Shown here: piece by piece, positions 37,601 to 49,254 of the stretch
How positions within the stretch are numbered: the first letter of the stretch is position 1
Layout: every line of letters starts with the position of its first letter
Source: Pontibacter virosus
Lineage (GTDB): Bacteria; Bacteroidota; Bacteroidia; Cytophagales; Hymenobacteraceae
Direction of reading: 5' to 3'
Length of the DNA: 64,000 nucleotides
NCBI RefSeq assembly: GCF_003096355.1
Contig: NZ_QEKI01000001.1
Coordinates: 124,001 to 188,000 of the forward strand
Notes under the pieces: model-generated
What the model was told of the DNA's origin: nothing
Databases searched by the model: none
What the model saw: the letters and a program-made list of their open reading frames with translations, nothing else
Program-made: the position numbers and the translations under genes

Positions 37601-37759
37601 AGTTGTTCCTTTTACCTGAACTGACGCAAAGGGTATGGGAGCACCCTTCTCATCCTTTACAGTCCCGGAAATGGTTCGCTTTTGCTGTGCGTATGCCAAG
37701 CCTGTGAGTAAGCTAAGCAGCATACAAAGCACGAACTGCTTCGTAAACAAGTTTTTCAT
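34631..37759 (-). CDS. SusC/RagA-family TonB-dependent transporter
   Basis: A 1042-residue outer-membrane importer with signal peptide (to about residue 24), a carboxypeptidase-regulatory-like domain (about 27-105), the segment GEVVVTALGIEREKKSLGYA, a plug with LYGSRAGNGVILITTKSG, and a barrel ending in Phe (LTLGF). The VTALGIxRxxKxLGYA form of the box differs from the VVVGYGxQ form of the other two SusC proteins and is typical of partners of SusD-like_2 proteins. It starts 61 nt after the ROK-repressor stop, so regulator and transporter pair probably share a transcript. Confidence 0.96.
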   Translation of the reverse strand: MKNLFTKQFVLCMLLSLLTGLAYAQQKRTISGTVKDEKGAPIPFASVQVKGTTTGSTTDMEGAFTIAVDGTGTVLRVNSLGFNPKEVTVGEGNSIQVVLESSSKALGEVVVTALGIEREKKSLGYAVQEVKGESLVEAREANLANALTGKVAGLQITRSSNGPAGSSKIVLRGNNSLVGDNQPLIVVDGIPIDNFTGRNNNDYWNPGLDMGNGLADINAEDIESISVLKGPSAAALYGSRAGNGVILITTKSGRPQEGLGITISSTLGYDEIFTYPELQNSFGQGSEGSFDPQSGLSWGPRAEGQSVVNWNGENVPLRTNDNIENFFRKGLHSSQNISFQQQFNSTSVYTSFNRFDNEGVAPGVKLSRTNLMARAITTFGKSDRWTTDTKVQYTQSDARNRPIGGNNPNNSFGTLFMLPRSIDVRDFNPPVDVEGKMTWYGTGSQMNPYWNSRYNLNQDVRDRFIMNGSVKYDFTNWLSAEVKGGADLHSTNSESKLYGGSPQTPSGRYGLGKQNFSETNFSSLITARQDNVIGRLGGMVTLGGNLMAQKFSSLSGNAGELEVPNLFSINNSISNPTIGQDLREHKINSVYGSVQFNWDGYLFLDATFRNDWSSTLSKANRSFFYPSVSASYVFTDMLETTGATVPTWLSLGKLRASYAEVGNSLGPYELYNTYWIGKDPNNHTTAGRNSVLYNENLRSELIKAYEAGLEVRFFDNRIGFDVAWYKSNATRQLINLPMDPLSGYSSRKINAGDIQNKGVELMVDADIFRNPSGFNWNISGNFARNRNTIEDLYEDIELYQLGGFDNVRVYAEVGGKYGEIYGSTFRRVDEPESPYHGQLLLTNDGLPAVGEQGVKLGNQQADALVGVTNTLRYKNLGLSFQVDARIGGEIFSATLADMQQNGTGASTVRNGGRESFVVEGVIENPTTGAYEVNTTQVTPQNYWNAVAGVGNLGITEANLYDATNVRLRNVQLNYALPGGLLSKTPLQRARVGVTATNVWLISSHMKGLDPESVFATGTNATGFENASMPTTRSILFNLTLGF

Positions 37760-37820
37760 AGAAATTTAATTTATAGTACAATTTTAGAATACACAATTTT
37801 TGCTTGCCGAGGCCAATCGG

Positions 37821-39038
37821 CTACGAGACGATAAGACTGCTTTTTGCCTTTCCGCTTATTGGCTTAATCGTATCATAGTGCTCCATCACCAGCGCTGCCG
37901 CACCGATTATTTCCGCCAGATAACCAAAAGAGGAGATTTCAATCTCTGTATTTTCCGCAATCTTAGGAATACAATGTTCATTGAGGGCCTGCTGAATGGG
38001 CGCCAGCCAAAGCCGCCCTGCCAGGGAACCTCTGCCGCTTAGTACAATCAGCTCAGGATTAAGTAAATGAATCAGAATTGCTACCCCGCGACCAATGTTA
38101 TAGGCAGTCTCATGGAATAATTCTACAGCAAACCTGTCGCCCTTCAGGGCCGCCTCCATGATGGCGTTCGACGCTTCCTCTACATTATCCAGCGACAGGC
38201 CTTGCAGCATGGACAGCTTCCCCTCCTGCATTCCCCTGATAGCTTTCTCCACCACAACCAGTAACGATGTTTCGGTTTCCAGACAGCCGCTCTTACCGCA
38301 GCTGCACAATTTATTATTCGTAAAGAGCGGGATGTGACTAAACTCCCCTGCAAACCCATTATGCCCCCGGAACAGGGTGCCGTTCAGAATCATACCAAGG
38401 CCTATCCCCCAGCCAATGCTCAACACCATCACGTTCTGCTTATCGCTCGCTGCACCCAATTTCTGTTCAGCCAGGGCAACCAGGCTTGAGTCGTTATCTA
38501 TCAACACCGGAATACCCAGGGCCGACTCGACATAGCTCACAATACTTCCCTGATCTGTTTTCAGGAAGGAATGGTTAACGCCTTTAATCACATCCACGAA
38601 ACCGGGCATTCCTATACCTATTCCCACAATATTTTCTATAGGGATAGCCGTTCTGCTTATAAAATCAGCTATGTGATGAGTCAACTGCTGGAGCGCTTCA
38701 GGATTATTACCCAGAGGCAGCTCAACCCTTTCGATCTCGCCTACATAATTGTTGTGCATATCCAGTAGGGTGATCCGGGTGATTAGCTGGTCCATTGCTA
38801 CTGACACTACATACATTAGGTCAGGTTTTAGGGAAAACACCTGCGGCCTTCTTCCACCAGTCGACAGGGCATACCCCTTTTCGATGACAACTCCTTCTGC
38901 AATCAGTTCATTCAGCACCCTTGAGGTAAGAGGTACGCTCTTTTGGGTAAGAGCACTCAAATCAGCACAAGATAGTTCCCGAGCAAAGTATAGATGCTTT
39001 ACAATACTTCTCTTGTACCTTGTCTGTTTATCAAACAT
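37821..39038 (-). CDS. ROK-family transcriptional repressor (NagC/XylR type)
   Basis: A 405-residue regulator with an N-terminal winged helix-turn-helix (about 10-65, LSCADLSALTQKSVPLTSRV) and a ROK sugar-binding domain. The start is the ATG at 39038; a TTG one codon upstream is less likely. The ROK zinc motif CSCGKSGCLE is intact, preceded by its histidine in GEFSHIPL. In the kinase-type NDxN position it has NDSS, which suggests a sensor rather than a sugar kinase. Family members respond to GlcNAc, GlcNAc-6-P or similar sugars, which fits this locus. It is followed by a SusC/SusD pair and preceded by a very AT-rich region with inverted repeats that may be its own operator. Confidence 0.93.
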   Translation of the reverse strand: MFDKQTRYKRSIVKHLYFARELSCADLSALTQKSVPLTSRVLNELIAEGVVIEKGYALSTGGRRPQVFSLKPDLMYVVSVAMDQLITRITLLDMHNNYVGEIERVELPLGNNPEALQQLTHHIADFISRTAIPIENIVGIGIGMPGFVDVIKGVNHSFLKTDQGSIVSYVESALGIPVLIDNDSSLVALAEQKLGAASDKQNVMVLSIGWGIGLGMILNGTLFRGHNGFAGEFSHIPLFTNNKLCSCGKSGCLETETSLLVVVEKAIRGMQEGKLSMLQGLSLDNVEEASNAIMEAALKGDRFAVELFHETAYNIGRGVAILIHLLNPELIVLSGRGSLAGRLWLAPIQQALNEHCIPKIAENTEIEISSFGYLAEIIGAAALVMEHYDTIKPISGKAKSSLIVS

Positions 39039-39060
39039 CAAGTATTAATTTGGATTATAC

Positions 39061-39145
39061 TCAACTAATGTTACGTAATTATTAACAAGTTGATTAATCT
39101 TTTTAATAATTAAAAATACTTTATTAATTATTTTAAAAAGTATTT
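39061..39145 (-). promoter_or_regulatory. AT-rich upstream region with two inverted repeats (candidate ROK operators)
   Basis: Upstream of the ROK gene, TCAACT-aa-TGTTA (39061-39073) faces TAACAAGTTGA (39083-39093). A second perfect 9-bp inverted repeat, AAATACTTT (39114-39122) and AAAGTATTT (39137-39145), lies just beyond. NagC-type ROK repressors bind AT-rich palindromes, so these are reasonable autoregulatory sites. No clear -7/-33 pair could be placed. Confidence 0.4.
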
Positions 39146-39232
39146 CAAACTTTTAGAATATCTTGATCCTAATTACTACGGTTGTCTGTAATTTTCGGCA
39201 CACAACAAAAAGGGTTAAACTGCCTCGGTATT

Positions 39233-39284
39233 AAAAAAAACACCCGTTAACTGCCTTGTTCAGGCAATCAACGGGTGTTTTTTT
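39233..39284. terminator. Hairpin terminator after the PNGase gene
   Basis: CACCCGTT (39241-39248) pairs with AACGGGTG (39270-39277), extended by TGCCT/AGGCA inside and by A-runs and T-runs on both sides. On the minus strand the stem is followed by eight T residues. It lies just past the stop of the PNGase F-like gene and ends the 49-39 kb module. Confidence 0.85.
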
Positions 39285-39295
39285 CTACTAGGCTT

Positions 39296-41233
39296 TTATT
39301 CTTTCAACCTGATCCGCTTTTTAAACTTTTCTTCTCCATCAATCAACACTTTAAAGTAGAAACGTCCTTTCGGATGATGGCTTAGGTCGTAGGTAAATAC
39401 GCCTTCCTTCAATTGTTTATAAGTTTGCTCTTCCACCACGGTGTCACCCGGATCAGTTACGATCTGAACCACGACATCTTGCGGAAAATTGGAATAGTAG
39501 TCAAAAGTAGTCTTGTCATTGGTACGGGTGGGGTATAGGCCCAAAGACGTGAGGTCCGATACTGGCGCCGCCTGCCCGCCAACCTCGAAGGCGTAGCGCA
39601 CCGAAGAGCCAAAGTCAGACTCAAAATCCTGGAGCATGGCACCATCCTTATTGAGCAGCCGCACCTTTCCCCTGCCACCACGTGGATTGGCCCAGAACTC
39701 CAGCCCGTTGCCGCCGCTGTCGGAGAGCACAAACTCGTAATTGCCTTTTGCCAATTGTATGGTGTCCCGGTACAGGGTGTTTGCTTTCAGCGACCCGGAT
39801 GTTCGCTCCTTTATCACCTTTCCTTCGCTGTTTTTCAACAAATAGCTGTTTTGCTCCGGCTGGCTATTGGTCATTAGGTATACAACCAGTATACTGTCCT
39901 GCCGGGGAACAGCTTCAAACGAGCTACTCATTTTATTATCTGCCCTATACTCGTCCTTCTTTCCATTTGGTTTCAGCAGTTCCACTTCAAACTGGTTTAT
40001 TCCGGCCTGGCTCTCTATGGTACTCGGCAGGGCAATGGAAGTAGTTACTGCAGGCTGCAGCATTCCTTTCCAGCTATACTCCTTTTCAAGAAAACCTTTG
40101 GTACCATAGCGGATAGTCAGGTGCGAGAGTGGTTTGGCCCCCATATTCCTGACGAGGATCTGCGGCTGCATACCGGCAGGGTTCAGGCGTCGGTGGGCGT
40201 CTTTTGCAGAAGGAGCGACAATTTCTACTACAGCTACATCGTGTTTTGCGGCGGGCTTTTTGTATTGGACCAGGTAGGCGGTAATATAGGCATCAGCGCT
40301 TGGGTTGGAGGAAACATAATGCTCCATGTTAATGTCTACTGTATGCTGCCTGCCGGGCTGCACTTTCAGGTCGTAGAGGTCGGGCTGCATCAGGTCTCCC
40401 GGGCACCAGTTGGCCCGGTCATACACCCAGGTACCTGCCTGTGGGTATAGCGGGTTGTCTCCGCACTTCTTCCAGATATCCTTTTTATCGATCAGTTTTC
40501 CGTCATACCAGATCTCCCGGTACTTGCTGCAGAACTCGGCGCAGTTGTCCGGCTTGTCCATACCATGGCCGGTCTGTACCACGCGCAGCCGCGCAAAAGC
40601 TGCCTGTTTGCCTGCCTTGAAAGAAACCGGTTTCAGCGCCTGCTCAATACTGTTGGTACTGTCACCGTAGCGGTAAGCCCCGTCATAAATCTTGTGAATG
40701 GAGACAGGCTCCCAGGCCGGCTTTCCTTTCACGATCTCAAATTCCAGGGTCACGGTCCAGCCGCGATCCTCGTTAGGCTCCCAGCCGGTGTGGTTATACT
40801 CTATCTCCACACTGTCGCGCAGCAGCAAGCTGAAGTCCGTCACGTCTACCTCCCAGTCAAAAGTCCAGTCCTTCCCGAAAGCGCCACCATAGGGCGTCAG
40901 CATACGCCCGACTTCGAAATCCTGGGAGGCGCCTTTCATTCCGCCGGTACGCCGGATGGTGATATGGTCTTTGTAGTCCCAATCAGCGCAGCGCATATCA
41001 TCGGGGCACCCCATACGCACCTTCAGCTTTATACTCCGGATATCCTCTTTCACGGAAGGGAACACTCCCCAGGCCTTGTACAGGTTTATACCCTGGCTCG
41101 GGTCTGTTACCACCGTCACACGATTGTGGGTCACAACGCGCAGTGTGTCGGAGGCGTGGGTTTTAAGGGTGATGAGGGCAAGGATAGCGATGAGGCTATA
41201 GCGCCATCCTTTACTTATAATCTTATGCTTCAT
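39296..41233 (-). CDS. PNGase F-family peptide-N-glycosidase with T9SS sorting domain
   Basis: A 645-residue secreted amidase that should release whole N-glycans from asparagine. After a signal peptide the two jelly-roll domains of PNGase F are recognisable (about 30-320): CADWD with Asp86 matches the catalytic Asp60 of Flavobacterium PNGase F, GRMLTPYGG matches GRFITPY, GHGMDKPDNCAEFC with Glu233 matches the Glu206 region, and WVYDRANWCPG is conserved. Aligned by eye, the secondary catalytic residue Glu118 falls at Thr in NHTGW, which could alter activity. A CARDB-like domain (about 325-415), an unassigned beta domain (about 430-535) and a type A T9SS C-terminal domain (about 563-645, LYPTRTND ... 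KGRFYFKVL) follow. It is the only protein here with a T9SS tail, so it is probably released or surface-anchored. Confidence 0.9.
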   Translation of the reverse strand: MKHKIISKGWRYSLIAILALITLKTHASDTLRVVTHNRVTVVTDPSQGINLYKAWGVFPSVKEDIRSIKLKVRMGCPDDMRCADWDYKDHITIRRTGGMKGASQDFEVGRMLTPYGGAFGKDWTFDWEVDVTDFSLLLRDSVEIEYNHTGWEPNEDRGWTVTLEFEIVKGKPAWEPVSIHKIYDGAYRYGDSTNSIEQALKPVSFKAGKQAAFARLRVVQTGHGMDKPDNCAEFCSKYREIWYDGKLIDKKDIWKKCGDNPLYPQAGTWVYDRANWCPGDLMQPDLYDLKVQPGRQHTVDINMEHYVSSNPSADAYITAYLVQYKKPAAKHDVAVVEIVAPSAKDAHRRLNPAGMQPQILVRNMGAKPLSHLTIRYGTKGFLEKEYSWKGMLQPAVTTSIALPSTIESQAGINQFEVELLKPNGKKDEYRADNKMSSSFEAVPRQDSILVVYLMTNSQPEQNSYLLKNSEGKVIKERTSGSLKANTLYRDTIQLAKGNYEFVLSDSGGNGLEFWANPRGGRGKVRLLNKDGAMLQDFESDFGSSVRYAFEVGGQAAPVSDLTSLGLYPTRTNDKTTFDYYSNFPQDVVVQIVTDPGDTVVEEQTYKQLKEGVFTYDLSHHPKGRFYFKVLIDGEEKFKKRIRLKE

Positions 41234-41326
41234 AATTGGCAGATATATACTTTATCTCTTTTGTCTTATGTCAAATATTCTTTTGTAAAGCAGTCCCCAC
41301 TTTTCCCTATACTTCAGACTACTATC

Positions 41327-42589
41327 TTACTTGTACTGGAAAACATTATAAGGCCTGGAAACACCCTGTAGCTTCAGCACGACCACACCGTGCGGCGGAA
41401 CGTGAAAGCTTACTTCTTTCTTTGTCGAGATGGCATACTCTTTCTTCGCCCATAAATCGCGCATCGTGTAGCCTTTAGCGGCATCCAACCCCACAGAATC
41501 AGGGTTAAAAGCGATAGCGGCTGTTTTCTCTGACCTGTTCAGCAGGGCCACGGCCACCTGTCCGCTCATGGTCGTCTGCAGCGGCTTTGCCCATACTTCC
41601 ACGTCGCCTTTATCCACCAGGCGGCGGGCCTGATACACCAACTTATCCTGGTTAATGGCAATCAGTTCTTTGTTGGTTAGGATGCTGATGGTTTCCGGGC
41701 TCATCTGGCGCAGGTCGTTGCCAGCCAGCAGCGGGGAGCTCATCATGCACCACATCGAGAAGTGTGTCTTGTCTTCTTCGTAGCTCATGCCTCGCCCTAC
41801 CTGCAGCATGTCCATGTCGTTTACGTGGCCCGGTGAGGCATGCCGCCACAGGTCGGCGTTCAGGTCCACGATGTGCATCACCGAGGCAAAGTTGTTGTCG
41901 ATGTCGCCGGAGATGCGCCAGGAGTCCGCCAGCGGAACAACCCACTCGCCGGGAAACTTCCAGCGGCATACGTTGTACACCGCATCAGGCCGTAACTGAC
42001 GGATCAGGTGGCCGATCTGGGTATAGCGGGCCTGCTCGTCGAGGCCCAGCCAGTCGCCGCCACACCAGTCTACTTTAATAAAATCGTAGTTCCACTCCTG
42101 CAGCATCAACTGCAGGTCCTGCGCATCGTGCCCGTAAAGGCCCATACCTACGCCCACGGTGTCTTTGTCCCAGTACGAGGCACAGGTGTTGATGCCGGCG
42201 TCCGAGTAAATTCCCGCCTTCAAGCCCTTGGAGTGAAGGTAGTCGCTTAGGGCCCGCATGCCGTTTGGGAACCGTTCCGGATGGGCCATTATACCTCCAT
42301 CCTCATTGCGACCGCCGAAAAAGCCGTCATCGATGTTGATATAAGTATAACCAGCCTCCTGCATCCCCGTCGACACCATGTAATTGGCCTGCGCCTTGAT
42401 GATGTCCTCGTTGATGTTGGCCCGAAAGTTATTCCAGCTCGACCAGCCCATGATCGGCGTTCGGGGGCGCTCTGCCACCGCTGCCGTTTTACTTGCCGCT
42501 GGTGCGGAGCTGGTCACTACACTGTTCGGCTGGCTACGGCAGGCAAGCAGCGCAAGAAGCAAAAAACAGGGAATGAGCTTTCTTAACAT
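41327..42589 (-). CDS. GH27 alpha-galactosidase/alpha-N-acetylgalactosaminidase, lipoprotein
   Basis: A 420-residue GH27 enzyme. The ATG at 42589 starts a lipoprotein signal with lipobox LLAC (Cys17). The barrel begins TPIMGWSSWNNF, the nucleophile is Asp174 in FIKVDWCGGD and the acid/base is Asp229 in RISGDIDN. A C-terminal beta-sandwich is present. The family removes terminal alpha-Gal or alpha-GalNAc, for example the alpha-Gal epitope or blood-group sugars. The substrate loop cannot be assigned to either with confidence. It is one of two GH27 genes flanking the GH2 gene, and a hairpin lies in the upstream gap. Confidence 0.92.
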   Translation of the reverse strand: MLRKLIPCFLLLALLACRSQPNSVVTSSAPAASKTAAVAERPRTPIMGWSSWNNFRANINEDIIKAQANYMVSTGMQEAGYTYINIDDGFFGGRNEDGGIMAHPERFPNGMRALSDYLHSKGLKAGIYSDAGINTCASYWDKDTVGVGMGLYGHDAQDLQLMLQEWNYDFIKVDWCGGDWLGLDEQARYTQIGHLIRQLRPDAVYNVCRWKFPGEWVVPLADSWRISGDIDNNFASVMHIVDLNADLWRHASPGHVNDMDMLQVGRGMSYEEDKTHFSMWCMMSSPLLAGNDLRQMSPETISILTNKELIAINQDKLVYQARRLVDKGDVEVWAKPLQTTMSGQVAVALLNRSEKTAAIAFNPDSVGLDAAKGYTMRDLWAKKEYAISTKKEVSFHVPPHGVVVLKLQGVSRPYNVFQYK

Positions 42590-42696
42590 GAAGTACGTAT
42601 GAACATAAAGTTTAACCCCTCTCCACAGGCAGAACACCATCGCTTCCCCTACCTTTGCTTTTACCACTATACCTTGGCAACAGGTGCTCAAGAGCA

Positions 42697-42735
42697 AACG
42701 GAGCGACACAAGAATGTACTTGTTGCCGCTCCGTT
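42697..42735 (-). terminator. Hairpin between the GH2 and GH27 genes
   Basis: AACGGAGCG... (42697-42712) pairs with ...CGCTCCGTT (42719-42735) with a small bulge, 16 nt after the GH2 stop. No T-run follows on the minus strand, so partial termination or mRNA processing between the two genes is more likely than a full stop. Confidence 0.5.
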
Positions 42736-42751
42736 AAAAAACCAATCAAAT

Positions 42752-47198
<4,447 letters not shown>

Positions 47199-47285
47199 AA
47201 GGTTGATAGAGCTCAGTTAAACAGGTATCAGTATTCAGTATGACTAATTTTCAGCGCATGGTCTGGAAAGTAGTGCTTGCATTTC

Positions 47286-48989
47286 TCACAGCTGGTGAAG
47301 GGAAGCTTTCGCCCTGCTGACCATCGTTGCAGCTGACGTGTTATCTAACTTCTCCAGCTCAAAGGCACTAAGTATGGCATCCAGCTCTTGCAGCCCGGCA
47401 TGGTTGCCGGTACGCGAGAACTCCTCTCGCAGCAGGCGGATCTTTTCAAAATCCTGTATACCCTCTATCAGTTTTTCAAAACGAATGGAAGAGAGCGGTC
47501 CGGGATATACCTGGTAGGTGTCCCCTGCCGGCCAGGTTCTGAACCGGCTGTCCTGCGCGGGGTTTTCCACCCAGCTGTTGTAAGCCCAGCGCAGGTAGCC
47601 TGTGAAGCCCTGCGCCGCGGCATACCACCCGATCCAGGTATGCTCAGCCGGGGGCGAAAAAGTGAAGCCGTTCGGACGGGCCTCCTCACAGCTGGTATAG
47701 AACGTGCTGGGCATGCTGTTAGCCCTGCGACGCTGCAGCACCTGCTCTCCAAACTTCCATTTAGAGGCAATGCTGTAGTCATAAATATCCTCCTCGATCT
47801 CAGGGTGATAAATACCGGCCAAGGTAATCTTCCAATCCGGATCTGTTTCTTTCAGAAGGCTGATTACGGCCTGCATGTCGGCCAACGGGCGCTCGTCCAT
47901 GGCGATGGCGGTGATAGAAAACCAGCCCTTCTTTTTCAAATGCCCTGCAAAATCACGAAGGAAGGTCCCCCAAAAGGCGTTATAAGCCGGAGTACCAGCC
48001 TTACCTGTAAACACGGTGTCCTTACCGGTACTTTCGTCGAAGTAGGTGAAGGCCATCTTCCAGGGCACCATCGTGTAGCAGTTGATCCGTGCCGTAATTC
48101 CGCAAGACATGACAAAGGAGACATACTTGTCGAAGAGACTGTAGTCGTAGGCCCAGGCCCCGTCCTTTTTCCGGGTCCATTTTATCAGGCTGGGGAAATC
48201 GTCGTAGGTCTGGTGGTTCCAGGGCTCATCAATGATACTGGCGGTGATACTTTTCTGGCCTGCAGCAGCCAACATAGTGTAATAAGGCCTCATGCGGGCA
48301 TAATGCTCCTCGCTCCAGAGCGGCACCTGGTGTACCCGTGCAATAGCGGCAGGGTGCTGCCACAGGTCTAGGTCGAAGGCCCACTGATCAGGAGCAGGCA
48401 GTTCGCGCTCCTGCACTGTTACGGTGATCCGCAGTTTGTAAAGCTTTCCGGCATGCACCGTTACATTCCCATTGTAAGTACCGGCAGGAGTGCCACGGGG
48501 CACAGCCATGCTTAACCAGATAGGCTGTACGGTTTGGGGAGCGACAGAAGTCTCTGCGGCTGCGTCAATAAGGTCCGCTACCAGCGAGGAGTCAAAATCC
48601 ATTGGCTTGCGATGACCGCAGCCCTGCCCGAACTCATCCGTAATCACATAGCGCACAAAACCGATTGAGATGTTATCGCTTGGGATACGGTTTCCTTTTC
48701 TGTCCTTTAATTCTGATAAGCTGATGCGGAGCCGCGGAATCTCACGGCTCGACCATACCAGCAGTTGCGTGTGCACCTTTTCGCCTTTCCAGGCTACTGC
48801 CTCCCACCTGGACTGCATGGGCACTTGTGGCACCTGGTCCTGCGCATAACGTGTATCACTGTTGGCAAAGCTTACGTTTACAGGCTTTTTCACACTACCC
48901 CAAGCCGCTTGCTCCTGCTGCTGGGCGCAAAGGGGGAGTGTAGTCAGTAGCAAGCTCAGCATGGTTAATGCGAATAAAAATACTCTCAT
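47286..48989 (-). CDS. GH123-like (DUF4091) beta-N-acetylgalactosaminidase
   Basis: A 567-residue secreted protein. The ATG at 48989 gives the signal peptide (MRVFLFALTMLSLLLTTLPLCAQ). An N-terminal beta-sandwich (about 30-190) is followed by a TIM barrel (about 200-500) of the DUF4091/GH123 type. The pair Asp365-Glu366 in IAMDERPLAD sits where GH123 enzymes have their substrate-assisted Asp-Glu dyad. The family removes beta-GalNAc, for example from gangliosides or LacdiNAc antennae. The assignment is from architecture and the dyad, so a different hexosamine preference is possible. It is the first gene of its module, behind a 265-nt gap with two palindromic sites. Confidence 0.83.
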   Translation of the reverse strand: MRVFLFALTMLSLLLTTLPLCAQQQEQAAWGSVKKPVNVSFANSDTRYAQDQVPQVPMQSRWEAVAWKGEKVHTQLLVWSSREIPRLRISLSELKDRKGNRIPSDNISIGFVRYVITDEFGQGCGHRKPMDFDSSLVADLIDAAAETSVAPQTVQPIWLSMAVPRGTPAGTYNGNVTVHAGKLYKLRITVTVQERELPAPDQWAFDLDLWQHPAAIARVHQVPLWSEEHYARMRPYYTMLAAAGQKSITASIIDEPWNHQTYDDFPSLIKWTRKKDGAWAYDYSLFDKYVSFVMSCGITARINCYTMVPWKMAFTYFDESTGKDTVFTGKAGTPAYNAFWGTFLRDFAGHLKKKGWFSITAIAMDERPLADMQAVISLLKETDPDWKITLAGIYHPEIEEDIYDYSIASKWKFGEQVLQRRRANSMPSTFYTSCEEARPNGFTFSPPAEHTWIGWYAAAQGFTGYLRWAYNSWVENPAQDSRFRTWPAGDTYQVYPGPLSSIRFEKLIEGIQDFEKIRLLREEFSRTGNHAGLQELDAILSAFELEKLDNTSAATMVSRAKASLHQL

Positions 48990-49051
48990 CCCAATTATAT
49001 TACAAGTCAAAGGCGATCACTAGGTTACTTCTCTATCGGACTTTTGCTATT

Positions 49052-49067
49052 GCGTTAACGTAAACGC
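49052..49067. promoter_or_regulatory. Palindromic site 1, LacI-type
   Basis: GCGTTAACGTAAACGC matches its own reverse complement at 14 of 16 positions. The CGTAAACG core resembles operators of LacI-family regulators. It lies 63 nt upstream of the GH123-like start. No LacI-family gene is in the window. Confidence 0.45.
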
Positions 49068-49196
49068 ACATATTTACTCCTATTATCCTCCGAGAACATT
49101 CCATTACTACTCTTGCTTTAACTGGGATAATTCATCTGGCCCGTAGTACCTTCTATTGGCATGGGCTCTAGGAGTAATTATGGGGTAAGATACATA

Positions 49197-49212
49197 ACGT
49201 TTTCGTAAACGC
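49197..49212. promoter_or_regulatory. Palindromic site 2, LacI-type
   Basis: ACGTTTTCGTAAACGC is palindromic at 12 of 16 positions and shares CGTAAACGCA with the site at 49052-49067 in the same orientation. The centres are 145 nt apart, a spacing that would allow looping between two bound dimers. It lies about 45 nt after the sialidase stop and 208 nt upstream of the GH123-like start. Confidence 0.4.
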
Positions 49213-49254
49213 AAACAGAAGAATAGGCTTTTAGGATTTAGTAGAGTGGGGATA

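Noticed and set aside
37821-39038. Reading the ROK protein as a GlcNAc or ManNAc kinase
   Set aside because: It has an N-terminal winged helix and NDSS in place of the kinase-type NDxN motif, so a repressor is the better call.
47388-48371. 327-codon open frame on the plus strand
   Set aside because: Antisense to the GH123-like gene, low-complexity composition and no supporting start context.
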